A stretch of 64,000 bases of DNA from Mycobacteriaceae bacterium (GCA_019245755.1 JAFARC010000081.1:1-64000), one strand, 5' to 3'; positions 34,516-43,955 are shown, counted from the first letter of the stretch. Program-made: numbers and translations. Notes: generated by a model not told the origin, from the sequence alone.

Positions 34516-36467
34516 GGCGCCTGCCGTGTTCGCGCGGCGATGTCGTGCAGGTTCAGGCGATACACGCGCAGATGCTCGGTGGAGATCACCCGCGACGCCC
34601 ACGGGACGGAATCGAGCCGGGTCAGGTAGGACATCGGTGTAGCTTGTCCGAGCAGCGGGTCGTCCCGGCCGAAGTTGTCGCCGTTGAACGGGGCCTGCTG
34701 ACCCATCCTGATGTCAACAACCAGATAGTCGTAGCTGGACCAGACCAGCATGCCGGCCAGTTCGGGGGACGGGTCAGCAGCTGTCTGCGTGAGGTTCCAC
34801 GCAGGGAACCCGGTTGACGGTGCGGCGACATCCAGCCCGCCGTATGCGGCGAGCTGCAGCGCGGTGTAGGTGTCGCTGACGACACGCACCCGGCCCGCTT
34901 TGGCCTCGAGTTCCCTGGCGACCGTGCGGGCTTCGTCGCTTGCCGAATTTGTGTCGGTGCCCCAGTGGAAACGACCGGGGAAACGATAGGGGTCGTTCAA
35001 ACCGGCGCCCACGTTGCCGATCAAAACGGTAACGAACAATGTCAGCAGCAATGGCAGTCGCGAGTTGCGGCCGAGCCAGCGCGGGCGGTTGGACGGCCAG
35101 TGCATCGCGACCAGGGTGACGATCAGTGCGACACCCGCGTAGGTGAAACCCCACGATCTACGGGCGCCCTCGGCTCCGGACGGAGCGAGGATGAACGGAA
35201 TCGACAGGAAATATCCCAAGCCGAAGACCATCAGGCCCCATAGCGGCGGGTCCAGCCGAACACGTTGGCGCCGCACAATGATCAGTGCAGCAACAGCGGC
35301 GGCCATGATGACGGCCGGTGCGGCTGCGGAGAGCAGCTGTTCCCAGCGGGGTTCGACATTCGCGGCGAGCAAGTGCCTGCTGCCACCACCGTTTTTGTGA
35401 GTCATCGACTCGAGCTGGTGCACGGAATCGCCGAAGTACGGCGACAGATAGTCCAGGGTCGGCCGCGCAAACACCGTTACCCACGCGACCGCCAGACAAA
35501 CGGTGCACCCCAACGCGATCCACCAGACCCGAAGCGCCGAGCTTTTTGTTTCGAGGCGAGGAGACGCTCGACGTCGGTCGACGAGTTCGGCTATCGTGGC
35601 GGCCACTGCGGCGGTTGTCAGAGCGATGATGAGAAACATCGTGCTGATATGGTGCGTCACGACACACCCACCGGCCGATGCCACCGCTGCGCCGAGGAAG
35701 GCGCGCCGGTACCGGGCGGAAACGGTCTGCCCGGCAAGCGCAGTCAGCGCGAGCGTGCACAAGAAGAAATTGACGGCCAGACTCTCGTAGGCATACTGGG
35801 TGTCGAAGTAGATTGCGGACGGGTTGATCCCATACACGACGGCAGCAATGCCGCCGGCGCGTGAGGAGGAGAGGAGCGCGTCACCGAGCAGGTAGACCGC
35901 ATACAAACCCAGAACGTGCACCGCGAAGACGAGGACCGTGCCGGCTGACCACAGGCTCAGTCCACTGAACCAGTGGGCGGCGACAGTCAGTGCCGAGGTT
36001 CCGGGGTAGGACGCCACAATGGGAATTGTGGTGTTCGGCTGGAAAAGCCGCCCTGACAGCGCGACGTCGACCGCCTCCCGCCAATGCGCATACTCATCGT
36101 GATAACGCGGGTCGGCGAAGTTCCTCAGGCCCTTGGGAACCGCGGTGACAAACGCGAAAAGCAGGATTGCCCAGAGCCGGTCCGCCGGAGCGGTGTCGGA
36201 AGCGACCACCCTTGCCGTGACCGGCAAAATCGCAACCAGCATGCCAACCCAGAACACCACGTAATAGAGGTCGGGTGCCTGTGCTTCGGCGGAAAGCCGG
36301 TAGGAGAACCCGACGACGATCGTCCCCGCGGCGGCCGCCGCGATCAGTAGCGGCCATCCCAGCAGCGGCGATGCGCTCCCCGGGGGTCGACGGACCGAAC
36401 CGGCCGCGGCCCGGATGGCGGTGGATGAAGCGCTCGACGGTCCTGGCGCAGCCAGAGTCGTGGCCAC
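34512..36467 (-). CDS. Large GT-C-like polytopic membrane protein
   Basis: 651 residues with about 12 membrane helices and a C-terminal extracytoplasmic domain of about 150 residues. The first large loop has RYHDEYAHWREAV, an Asp-Glu pair placed like the catalytic acidic motif of GT-C glycosyltransferases that use polyprenyl-phosphate sugars. The THHISTMF stretch is conserved-looking within a mid helix. GTG 36467 lies 3 nt after the preceding stop. The DPM-like GT2 two genes upstream could supply its lipid donor. It could instead be an O-antigen-polymerase-like enzyme. Confidence 0.68.
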   Translation of the reverse strand: MATTLAAPGPSSASSTAIRAAAGSVRRPPGSASPLLGWPLLIAAAAAGTIVVGFSYRLSAEAQAPDLYYVVFWVGMLVAILPVTARVVASDTAPADRLWAILLFAFVTAVPKGLRNFADPRYHDEYAHWREAVDVALSGRLFQPNTTIPIVASYPGTSALTVAAHWFSGLSLWSAGTVLVFAVHVLGLYAVYLLGDALLSSSRAGGIAAVVYGINPSAIYFDTQYAYESLAVNFFLCTLALTALAGQTVSARYRRAFLGAAVASAGGCVVTHHISTMFLIIALTTAAVAATIAELVDRRRASPRLETKSSALRVWWIALGCTVCLAVAWVTVFARPTLDYLSPYFGDSVHQLESMTHKNGGGSRHLLAANVEPRWEQLLSAAAPAVIMAAAVAALIIVRRQRVRLDPPLWGLMVFGLGYFLSIPFILAPSGAEGARRSWGFTYAGVALIVTLVAMHWPSNRPRWLGRNSRLPLLLTLFVTVLIGNVGAGLNDPYRFPGRFHWGTDTNSASDEARTVARELEAKAGRVRVVSDTYTALQLAAYGGLDVAAPSTGFPAWNLTQTAADPSPELAGMLVWSSYDYLVVDIRMGQQAPFNGDNFGRDDPLLGQATPMSYLTRLDSVPWASRVISTEHLRVYRLNLHDIAARTRQAP

Positions 36468-36470
36468 CCG

Positions 36471-37685
36471 TTATCCCGATTCCATCAGCGACTCGATCGC
36501 CCGCCGGACCGGCAGCCAGGTGTGCGGATCGTCAAATCGCTGGCCCCGGCGTGCGACGATACTCAAGATCGCGTCGCGGAGAGCGTCGATGTCGCCCGGG
36601 GGCACCAGGATCGCTCCGCGGTAATCTCGAACTGCTTCAACGAGGCCACCAACCGCGTACATGACGACGAAGATCCCGTGGCTCATGGCTATCTGCAGGG
36701 GGCCGCTGGCCGAACCGCGCCGATACGGCAGAACCAATACGTCCGCTGTGGCGAAGTACTCGGCCACTTCGGGATCGGAGACGTATCGGTTCTCGAATCG
36801 GATGCGCTGCCGATGGCGACTGGCCCTGATCGCCTCGGCGGGTAACGTCCATCCCTCCCACGTTTCACCGACCACGTGGACGTCGAACTGTGCGGCCTGC
36901 GCATCGGTCATCCCGTCAAGGGCATAGATCAGGTCCTCGGCTCCCTTGTAGGGCCGGATCAAGCCGAAAAACAAAACCCGGACCGGACCGCCATCGCGGG
37001 CGGCGAGGTCGTCGCTTGCTTCGCTGCGCCGGGGGAGCTTTCCGATGTGGTCGTAGGGACCATGCGGAGCCACCCGGACGGCCAGCGCGTCGAGCACATC
37101 CGTACCGAGCACCGACTTCAGCTGCTGCACGTCAAAGTCGGTGTGCACAAGAGCGCCGCTGGCCCGCCGCACCAGACGTTTCAGATAGCGGCGACAGTAC
37201 GGCGCTACGAGCGGTATGCCGGACTCGCCGGTGTCCTGAATCTCGTGAAATTCGATGACGACCGGAATACCGTTCCGGGCCGCCAGCCGCGACAACAACA
37301 GATAGGTGTGCAGGGTCGCCGCCGTCCACCACTGCAGCACAATCACATCCGGACGCTCGGCGCGCAGCAACCGGGCCAGCCCCGTGATCGCGGGCCCCCA
37401 ATACCAGTCGACCTCCGCGATCACCCGTACCCGCGGGTCATAACGCAGTGCGGTCAAGTCGTGACCGACGCGGTCAGCACCTGGATAGAGCCGTCTGGGT
37501 ATCAGTCGATCGAGCAGAACAACCGATACATCGTGACAATCGACCAGCGCACCGGCCATCCGGCAGGTATACACCGACAAGCCGCTCAGAAAGCGAAATC
37601 CCGGTCCGACCAGGAGGACACGCTTTCGGCCGCCGGCGCGGGAAGAAATCTGCGAACGTCGGGCAGTGAGCTCAGGGAGCGGCAT
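36471..37685 (-). CDS. GT4-family glycosyltransferase
   Basis: 404 residues with GT-B architecture: GPGFRFLSGLSVYTCRMA in the N-terminal domain, VVIEFHEIQDTGESG, and a C-terminal donor domain with FFGLIRPYKGAEDLIYAL and LPYRRGSASGPLQIAMSHG, where Gly-Ser replaces the first Glu of the usual E-x7-E. ATG 37685 is chosen on the conserved start; it overlaps the upstream GT2 gene by 14 nt. Cytoplasmic; donor and acceptor unknown. Confidence 0.85.
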   Translation of the reverse strand: MPLPELTARRSQISSRAGGRKRVLLVGPGFRFLSGLSVYTCRMAGALVDCHDVSVVLLDRLIPRRLYPGADRVGHDLTALRYDPRVRVIAEVDWYWGPAITGLARLLRAERPDVIVLQWWTAATLHTYLLLSRLAARNGIPVVIEFHEIQDTGESGIPLVAPYCRRYLKRLVRRASGALVHTDFDVQQLKSVLGTDVLDALAVRVAPHGPYDHIGKLPRRSEASDDLAARDGGPVRVLFFGLIRPYKGAEDLIYALDGMTDAQAAQFDVHVVGETWEGWTLPAEAIRASRHRQRIRFENRYVSDPEVAEYFATADVLVLPYRRGSASGPLQIAMSHGIFVVMYAVGGLVEAVRDYRGAILVPPGDIDALRDAILSIVARRGQRFDDPHTWLPVRRAIESLMESG

Positions 37686-38481
37686 TGACCACTTCCCCGT
37701 CCGGCCGCGGCTCGTAGGGTGACGCCGCTTTGGCCGGCATCGCCACAACCAGGCCGAGCGGATCGTAGAACGGCCCGAGAGGAAGGGCCTTGGGCCTGCG
37801 CAACCTGACCATCAGCATGATGCCCAAGCACTCCCAGCCGTCGCGCCAGGAGATCTTCTTTCCGTCATCGATGCTGCGCCCGTTGTAGCTGATCGGAACC
37901 TCGTAGGGACGTACACCCGCGCGGAGCATCGTCGCCGTCAACTCGGTGTCCAACCCGAACCGGCGCTGCGACAGCGTGAGCGCGCGGAAGTGCGCCAACG
38001 GAACCAGTTTGAGGCAGGTGTGCATATCGGTGAGGCAGGAATCGAAGAGCACATTGGCGACCGCCGTGGTGATGCGACCGCCGATCGCGAATCGGAACGA
38101 CGGAAACCTGGTGTTGAGACCGAATATCCGGGAGCCGAACACGTGATCGGAAACACCGTTGAGCACCGGAGAGAGCAGGTTGGGGATGTCGGCCGGTGAG
38201 TACTCCAGATCAGCATCGAGAATGAGCACATGCGTGCCGGTCGCCCGTCGCACGCCGGTCAGCACTGCAGCGCCCTTGCCCCGGTTCACCGGATGACACA
38301 GCAGCCTTACTCCCCGCTCGGCGAAGCTGCGCAACACACGCGTGGTGTCATCGGTGCTCCCGTCGTCAACGACGATCAGTTCCACCAAGCACGGGTACTC
38401 CACCGCCAAAGCCCGTTCGATGGCGGCGGCGACCGTCGCCGACTCGTTGTACACGGGCATGATGATCGACAGCGTGATCAT
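37672..38481 (-). CDS. GT2 glycosyltransferase, polyprenyl-phosphate-hexose synthase-like
   Basis: 269-residue soluble GT-A enzyme resembling dolichyl-phosphate mannose/glucose synthases: SIIMPVYNES, VVDDGSTDDT, PVNRGKGAAVLTG, the metal-binding DADLEYSPADI, and a late basic segment RDGWECLGI. Such enzymes load a sugar onto polyprenyl phosphate for GT-C enzymes, and a GT-C-like gene lies two genes downstream. ATG 38481 has GGGAGGA upstream and is the first gene of the six-gene minus operon. Confidence 0.87.
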   Translation of the reverse strand: MITLSIIMPVYNESATVAAAIERALAVEYPCLVELIVVDDGSTDDTTRVLRSFAERGVRLLCHPVNRGKGAAVLTGVRRATGTHVLILDADLEYSPADIPNLLSPVLNGVSDHVFGSRIFGLNTRFPSFRFAIGGRITTAVANVLFDSCLTDMHTCLKLVPLAHFRALTLSQRRFGLDTELTATMLRAGVRPYEVPISYNGRSIDDGKKISWRDGWECLGIMLMVRLRRPKALPLGPFYDPLGLVVAMPAKAASPYEPRPDGEVVNAAP

Positions 38482-39103
38482 TCGGTCCTCCCGACCGTCG
38501 ACGGGACCGGCCACACCTCGTCAACGTCTGCAGTCATCCCAACGCACCCCACTCTCCGACAGCGCCAGACAACTAGATGATATTTGCTCGGACAGCTTAG
38601 CGCCAGTTGACGTCGGCGTCAGGAACATTGTCGGGACATCGTTGCCGACGGCAGGAAAATCCGTTTGCTGGATGCGATGCCAGCAGCGGCATATTCCGAT
38701 GGAAGTAGCGGTGTACCCGGGGTCCAGGCGTTTTGCAAGGCGGGCAGAATTCCAGCTGCGGTGATGCCCGGCCGGCATCACGAGGCGGCCCGGCAGGCGG
38801 CCTCGCGCCAGGGCGGCAGCCCGCACGGCGCGACGAACGCTCAACCGCGATGAATGTCGATGATATCCGTGCTGGTCGTGGGCGAGCGGCGGTCGATCGA
38901 TATAGCGCTGTCACCTGGGCAAACGGTTGGCCGGCCGGAGTATCTGGCCAGCCACGATTGTTACCGGACGCAACGAGGTGGTCTGACGGTGCGGTCGACT
39001 CGCATTGCCAGCGATTGCGCTCACCCGAGCGGGTGACTAAGCTGCCGAGCAACTCTGCATGGATTGGCTAGATCCATACAACGACCGAGGTGGCGGGGCA
39101 CCG
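38482..39103. other. Intergenic region between the two island operons
   Basis: 622 bp separating the divergent GT2 and SGNH genes, AT-richer than the rest of the window. On the minus strand a TATCAT hexamer near 38577-38582 is a possible -10 for the GT2 operon. A 60-codon ORF at 38854-39036 (plus strand) begins like a small beta-grasp domain but has no convincing support. No repeat, tRNA or terminator was recognised. The stretch probably carries both operon promoters. Confidence 0.5.
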
Positions 39104-40105
39104 ATGCGAGCACCGGCGAGACGACGCATTGACGCACGTGCAGATTGCTGTCGCCACACAAGCAAGCACTCATTACGTGGCGCGCCGAGGTCGGGGCCAC
39201 GGTGGCACCCCCGATCGAGGTGGATCTGGACGCTGCTGATCATGGCGTTGATCTTCGGACTGTCCGGATGGGCAGCGGCTGTGGCGTCCGATCGCGGCGA
39301 TCCGGTCACCTACTACGTCTCGGTCGGTGATTCATACGCGTCCGGCGAGCAGCCCGGTCCTCGGGATGTCGCGGCCCGCGACGGCTTCGCCTACCAGGTG
39401 CTCGACGAGCTCCGCAGGGGTGACAGCAAGATCCGCCTCATGAATTTCGCCTGTTCAGGCGAAACGGGATATGCGATGGTGTTCGAACCGGGTTGTGACC
39501 CCGGGGCCCGGGCCCCGGACGGTGCTGCGTATTCCGCGGTGCCGCAGGCGGTCGCCGCGGCGGATTTCATCGCCCAACATCACGACCGGATTCGGCTCAT
39601 CACGGTCGTCATGGGCGCCAACGACCTCATTCCCTGTCTGGACAGGGCCGACCAGAGGGATGCTCAGGCATGCGCCGAAGCCCGAATTCCTCAGGTAGCG
39701 CTGAGTTTGAACGCGTTTCTTGGCAAAGTCCGCGGCGCCGTGGGAAATTCGATCCCGATAATCGGCCTGTCCTACATCAACGTGTTCCTCGCCGATGCCC
39801 TCAAGCAGGACAGCGCCGCTTCCCAGCGCGCCGAGTTCTCAACCGCGCTATTCAGGAACTATCTCAATCCCGTCCTGCTGAGCGCGTATTCGAGCCACGG
39901 CGCCAACTTCGTCGACACCACGGCTCTTGCCGGTGGCTACCTTCCGCAGACCGAGAAGACGTGGTTACCCGAGTACGGAACCGTGACGGCGTCAATCGGA
40001 AGAGTATGCGCGCTCAGCTACTACTGCACTGCCGGTGATCCGCACCCGAACCGCGCTGGTCACGCACTCATAGCAGGCCAAATCGACAAACTGGCCCAGA
40101 CATGA
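39104..40105 (+). CDS. SGNH/GDSL-family hydrolase, membrane-anchored
   Basis: 333 residues. A basic N-terminus is followed by a membrane helix (about 38-60), then an extracytoplasmic SGNH esterase domain. Block I is SVGDSYASGE with the nucleophile Ser, block III is GANDLIPC, and block V is DPHPNRAGH with the catalytic Asp-His, so all catalytic residues are there. A role in removing or transferring O-acyl groups on the island glycan is likely but unproven. ATG 39104 follows GAGGTGG; an ATG at 39059 lacks a ribosome-binding site. It heads the plus operon. Confidence 0.85.
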   Translation: MRAPARRRIDARADCCRHTSKHSLRGAPRSGPRWHPRSRWIWTLLIMALIFGLSGWAAAVASDRGDPVTYYVSVGDSYASGEQPGPRDVAARDGFAYQVLDELRRGDSKIRLMNFACSGETGYAMVFEPGCDPGARAPDGAAYSAVPQAVAAADFIAQHHDRIRLITVVMGANDLIPCLDRADQRDAQACAEARIPQVALSLNAFLGKVRGAVGNSIPIIGLSYINVFLADALKQDSAASQRAEFSTALFRNYLNPVLLSAYSSHGANFVDTTALAGGYLPQTEKTWLPEYGTVTASIGRVCALSYYCTAGDPHPNRAGHALIAGQIDKLAQT

Positions 40106-41268
40106 CGGCCACGAGTGAAGCAAGGAGTTCGACGGCGGCTGCCACCATCGTGTTGGTGACGCCCGGGTTTCGGCCGCTCACAGGCGGGGTGGAGGCGCAC
40201 ACTTGCGCCCTGACAACCGAATTCGTCAAGTATGGATTAAAGGTCGATGTACTCACTGCTCGCCGGGGTGTCCGGCGAGCGCGCGTCGATGAGTATCAGG
40301 GCCATCGGGTGGTCACCTATCCGGCATGGTCGGTACGGTCAATGTCGATTTCCCCCCGATTGGTGTGGGGTGCTTTCAAGCGACGGCGCGGCGCGGCTCT
40401 CCTACATGTGCACAGCTATCACGCGACGACCGCGCTGGCCGTGCTGGGCGCCCGCACGCCCACCGTGTTCACCCCTCATTATCACGGACGGCATGGTCAT
40501 TCGGCAGTAGCCAACATTCTGCACGTCGCGTTCTACCCTCTCGCGAGGCTCTTGCTGGCGCGCTGCGACGCGGTCATCACTGTGTCGGATGCCGAACGCC
40601 GGCAGCTGCTCCATGACTTCCCGTGCGCCACTGATCGGGTGGTAGTGATTCCCAACGGCATCGAGCTGAGCGCGATCAGAACCGCAACTCCGCTGCACGA
40701 CCAACCACCCACCGTCTTGTGTGTGGGTCGCCTGGAGCCTTACAAACGCTTCGCCGATGTCATCACAGCATTCGCGCAGGTACCCCCGCCGGCTCAACTG
40801 GTCATCGTCGGCGACGGGTCACAACGCGCCAAACTCCTCGCTCTTGGGACTGATCTCGGCATTGCCGGTCGGGTGAAACTGGTTGGTGGCGTCAGCAATC
40901 GAGACTTGCACCGATGGTTTCGCACCGCGAAGGTACTGGTGTCATATTCAGAGCGGGAGGCGTTCGGCATGGTGGCCCTCGAGGCGGCCGCCGGCGGCGC
41001 GCGGATCGTGCTGAGCGACATTGCGGCACATCGCGAGATCGCCGCACAATACCTCGGCGATTGTGGTCTCGTGGTGCCCCATCGGTGTCCGAGCGGGCTG
41101 GCTGCCGCTATCCGGCAACAACTTCGCGCCCCCCGTACAGAGCCGGCGGCCATCTACGACTGGCCGGAAATCGCCGCCCGGACTGTCGCCGTCTACCGGT
41201 CGGTGGCCGGAGACTTGATCGCCGAACCTCAGTGCAAGGCACTGGAAAACGAAAGGATTCACCGATGA
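40102..41268 (+). CDS. GT4-family glycosyltransferase
   Basis: 388-residue GT-B glycosyltransferase. N-terminal VTPGFRPLTGGVEAHTCAL, VIPNGIELSAIR, VGRLEPYKRFADVITAF and the donor-binding SEREAFGMVALEAAAGG (E-x7-E) are clear. Donor and acceptor are unknown. It overlaps the SGNH gene and the following acyltransferase-like gene by ATGA on both sides, so its product probably acts on the same molecule. Confidence 0.9.
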   Translation: MTATSEARSSTAAATIVLVTPGFRPLTGGVEAHTCALTTEFVKYGLKVDVLTARRGVRRARVDEYQGHRVVTYPAWSVRSMSISPRLVWGAFKRRRGAALLHVHSYHATTALAVLGARTPTVFTPHYHGRHGHSAVANILHVAFYPLARLLLARCDAVITVSDAERRQLLHDFPCATDRVVVIPNGIELSAIRTATPLHDQPPTVLCVGRLEPYKRFADVITAFAQVPPPAQLVIVGDGSQRAKLLALGTDLGIAGRVKLVGGVSNRDLHRWFRTAKVLVSYSEREAFGMVALEAAAGGARIVLSDIAAHREIAAQYLGDCGLVVPHRCPSGLAAAIRQQLRAPRTEPAAIYDWPEIAARTVAVYRSVAGDLIAEPQCKALENERIHR

Positions 41269-42581
41269 GCACCACATCAAGCGCGGTGGGACGCGGTAGG
41301 CGGACGAGCGCCTTGGACCGCAGCTGGCTGGACCACTGGACCGTGCTGGCCATACTCCCGATCCGATCTCCGGACCTGCTCGAGCTTCGCTCGGACATGA
41401 TGCAGTTCATGGAGTCGGATCCAAAACACCCCATGTGCTGCACGCTGGAAGAGGACGGCCGACGGTGGCGGCCGGTGGAGCCGCAGCATCGCCGGCAATA
41501 TCTCGAAGAGGTCATCGTAAGCGCCGGGGCCTTTCCCCGTGAGGATCCGTTCGGCTACCTGGTGGAGCATCGTCCCATGGCGGAATCCACGGCCCCCTAC
41601 AAGCTGATGGTCGGTCCGGATTCCGTCACCTGTTACTTCGCCCACCCCCTCGGAGACGCGGCGGTGTTCTCGCCGTTCACGGTGCTGATGGCGCTGGGCG
41701 ATGTGGAAGGCCTCAGACCGCTGCGGTCGGATGCCGGTCTGGCCACCGCGGGCAGGATTCTGCTCAAGGAGTTGCCGCAGCACGGGCGTGACTGGTGGAA
41801 ACACCTTCGCTCGGGCAGTGGTGCTGCACCGGCCGGGCAAGGCAACGCCGATGCGTCGCCGACGATGCCGGCCAACACCGAGGCGGCGGGTGTGTTGGTG
41901 AGTGCTGCGGATGTCAACCGGTTCAAAGCATGGCGAAAGTCGACCTGTCCGGACGTGTCAACCACCGCATTGATGGCCTCGGCGACCTACCGAACTCTGT
42001 CCAGTCAGCAGATACCGTTGAACGGCACGGGTTTTTACACTCTGGTCGACCTTCGCCGGCACTTGCCGAAGCGTGATGCGCTGCGTCCGGGAAATTTCGC
42101 CAAAAGCGTCTATGTGCCGGCCGATATGGCCAAGCCCGCGGAGGTTGGGGCCGCGATGAAGCAACTCATCGGGTCAGCGCGCGCTGTTCCCGCCTTGTTC
42201 TCCGGTGCGCTTTCGGTGGCGCGAGGTCACCGATCTCCTGGAGCTACCCACGCCGGCGGGCCGTTGACGTTGACCTTCAATTCCATGATGCACAACCCGG
42301 GCATCGACCACATTCCGTGGATCGATCCGAGCAAGGCTCGCTACATCTCCATGTCATACCCGGTCAGCATGGACGGGATCAGCGTCATGGCTTGTGCCGT
42401 GGAAGGTCAGCTCGAGTTCACCGCCTCGTTCAATCCCGGCGCCGTGGACCGCGGCCGCGTGCAACAAGCGTTGACGGCGCTGCACGACTTGCCGTCGTTG
42501 TTGGCTGAGCCGCCTCGCGAACCGGCGGTTGTACTCAACGGCAAGCCAGTCATCGCCGGTGGTCGGAACAGCGTCAGCTGA
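41265..42581 (+). CDS. Putative HxxxD-type acyltransferase (condensation/PapA-like)
   Basis: 438 residues. I do not recognise a named family. About residue 125 there is FAHPLGDAAVF, an HxxxD sequence as in condensation-domain, PapA and wax-ester-synthase acyltransferases, and near residue 345 LTFNSMMHNPGID is placed like the second conserved block of that fold. The predicted fold is therefore a CoA- or ACP-dependent acyltransferase, which would acylate a sugar or glycolipid. ATG 41265 overlaps the GT4 stop. The ketosynthase gene follows 28 bp later. Confidence 0.6.
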   Translation: MSTTSSAVGRGRRTSALDRSWLDHWTVLAILPIRSPDLLELRSDMMQFMESDPKHPMCCTLEEDGRRWRPVEPQHRRQYLEEVIVSAGAFPREDPFGYLVEHRPMAESTAPYKLMVGPDSVTCYFAHPLGDAAVFSPFTVLMALGDVEGLRPLRSDAGLATAGRILLKELPQHGRDWWKHLRSGSGAAPAGQGNADASPTMPANTEAAGVLVSAADVNRFKAWRKSTCPDVSTTALMASATYRTLSSQQIPLNGTGFYTLVDLRRHLPKRDALRPGNFAKSVYVPADMAKPAEVGAAMKQLIGSARAVPALFSGALSVARGHRSPGATHAGGPLTLTFNSMMHNPGIDHIPWIDPSKARYISMSYPVSMDGISVMACAVEGQLEFTASFNPGAVDRGRVQQALTALHDLPSLLAEPPREPAVVLNGKPVIAGGRNSVS

Positions 42582-42609
42582 AGCGTTTCGTCATGGAAAG
42601 CAGAGGAAT

Positions 42610-43782
42610 ATGACCATGAGCGTCGAAGGCGTCGGTATCGCGGGGATTGGCATCGTCAGCGGCTACGGCTGGGGAAGAGAGGTGTTCTGGACCGGCCTAT
42701 GCAGCGGGAAGCCCGCGGCTCGTCTCATCGCCGGGTACGGAATTGACGGCACCGACTCGGCCTGGGTGGCAAGAGTTCCGGAAGGCGGTGATACCGCCGA
42801 CGGAGAAGGGCTCTTCTGCCGGGCATTCGTGGCCTCTGGCCGTGAGGCCGTCGCCGATGCTCACACACGAGGTTGGAAGCCGGGTCAACGAGTCGGGCTG
42901 GTGCACGTCGGCTGCTTCAACGACATGTACGGCTTACGGGAATTCTGCTCGGGCCGTGCGCGCCGATCGCGCGACTTCGTCCGGATCTACCCGTCAACTC
43001 CCGCAGCGATGTTCTTGAAGGCTCACGGCTTTCACGGACCATCGGTACTTGTGTCGGCGACCTGCTCGTCATCGAACAACGCGATGCTCATCGCCAAACT
43101 CTGGCTGGATGCCGGCCAGGCCGACGACGTCGTCGTCGTGTCGGCGGACCTGTCCATGACACCGGAGGTGGTGGCGGGCTTCACCAACATGGGTGCGAGT
43201 GTCATCGATGTGGAGCCCCTTGACGCGTGCCGCCCATTTCAGGACGGCAGCATGGGATTTCCCCCCGGTGAGGCAGCGGTCGCCTTTGTCTTGACCCATC
43301 GCGCGACGAACCCGTATGCGCGTCTCCTGGGTGGGGCGATGACCAACGACGCCTACCACGCAACAGGCATGGATCCATCCAACGCCGAGGTGGTTCGCTG
43401 TGTTGAGCAAGCGTTGAGCGACGCACAGGTCAGGCCTGAGGAAGTGGGTTATCTGAACGCCCATGGCACCGGGACATCGCAGTGCGACAACGCGGAAAGG
43501 GACGTTCTGGAGAAGGTGTTCGGTGACTGTATGCCGCACATCTATGCGCTCAAGCCGCTCATCGGACATTGCATTGCGAGCGCAGGAGCGATCGAGCTGG
43601 CGGCGGGATTGATGGGATATGAACGCGAGGTCGTGCCCGCGGCGCGGATTGTCGGAAGCGCGGCCCATCCACGACTGCTCGACGGCCTTTCGCCGTTCGA
43701 GGGCGGTATCACCTTGAAGACGTCGATGGGCATGGGCGGCTACAACTCGGCCATATTGGTCGGTCCAGCAGCCGCGGCGTGA
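42610..43782 (+). CDS. Stand-alone beta-ketoacyl synthase
   Basis: 390-residue KAS-type condensing enzyme. The active-site Cys lies in VSATCSSSNNA, the first His in NAHGTGTSQCDNAE, and the Lys/His pair in KPLIGHCIASAG, so the Cys-His-His triad is complete. It normally joins malonyl-ACP to an acyl-ACP or acyl-enzyme. No ACP, ketoreductase or dehydratase lies nearby, so it must borrow them or do a single condensation. ATG 42610 has AGAGGA just upstream. It sits between the acyltransferase-like gene and a CelD-like GNAT gene. Confidence 0.9.
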   Translation: MTMSVEGVGIAGIGIVSGYGWGREVFWTGLCSGKPAARLIAGYGIDGTDSAWVARVPEGGDTADGEGLFCRAFVASGREAVADAHTRGWKPGQRVGLVHVGCFNDMYGLREFCSGRARRSRDFVRIYPSTPAAMFLKAHGFHGPSVLVSATCSSSNNAMLIAKLWLDAGQADDVVVVSADLSMTPEVVAGFTNMGASVIDVEPLDACRPFQDGSMGFPPGEAAVAFVLTHRATNPYARLLGGAMTNDAYHATGMDPSNAEVVRCVEQALSDAQVRPEEVGYLNAHGTGTSQCDNAERDVLEKVFGDCMPHIYALKPLIGHCIASAGAIELAAGLMGYEREVVPAARIVGSAAHPRLLDGLSPFEGGITLKTSMGMGGYNSAILVGPAAAA

Positions 43783-43862
43783 GGTGTCGGGCTTACCCGC
43801 CATTCGGTCGCCCGGCAACTGCAGCCGCAAAACACCCACCGAAGATGTAGGAGGTTAGGAAA

Positions 43863-43955
43863 GTGAAACCCGTGCAGACCACCTCGGGGCCGGCACCGGA
43901 GACACCGCGGGCCGCGCCGACCGTGACCGCCAAGCGTTACGCCGGGCAACGGTGA
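43863..43955 (+). CDS. Thirty-residue ORF with strong ribosome-binding site
   Basis: Small ORF: GTG 43863 preceded by AGGAGGTTAGGAAA, a perfect Shine-Dalgarno at 7-8 nt spacing, coding MKPVQTTSGPAPETPRAAP and a basic end (KRYAGQR), stop TGA 43953-43955. The stop overlaps the GTG start of the GNAT gene (GTGA), so it is translationally coupled. Composition is rich in Pro, Thr and Ala with no membrane helix or cysteine. It may be a leader ORF for the GNAT gene, or a true small protein. No homologue is known to me. Confidence 0.5.
   Translation: MKPVQTTSGPAPETPRAAPTVTAKRYAGQR

Noticed and set aside
38854..39036. 60-codon plus-strand ORF in the divergent island spacer, starting MSMISVLVVGERRSIDIAL
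   Set aside because: The first residues faintly recall the ubiquitin-like start of EccD proteins, but there is no ribosome-binding site, the match breaks down after about 25 residues, and no partner gene is near. It could be a relic but cannot be supported.
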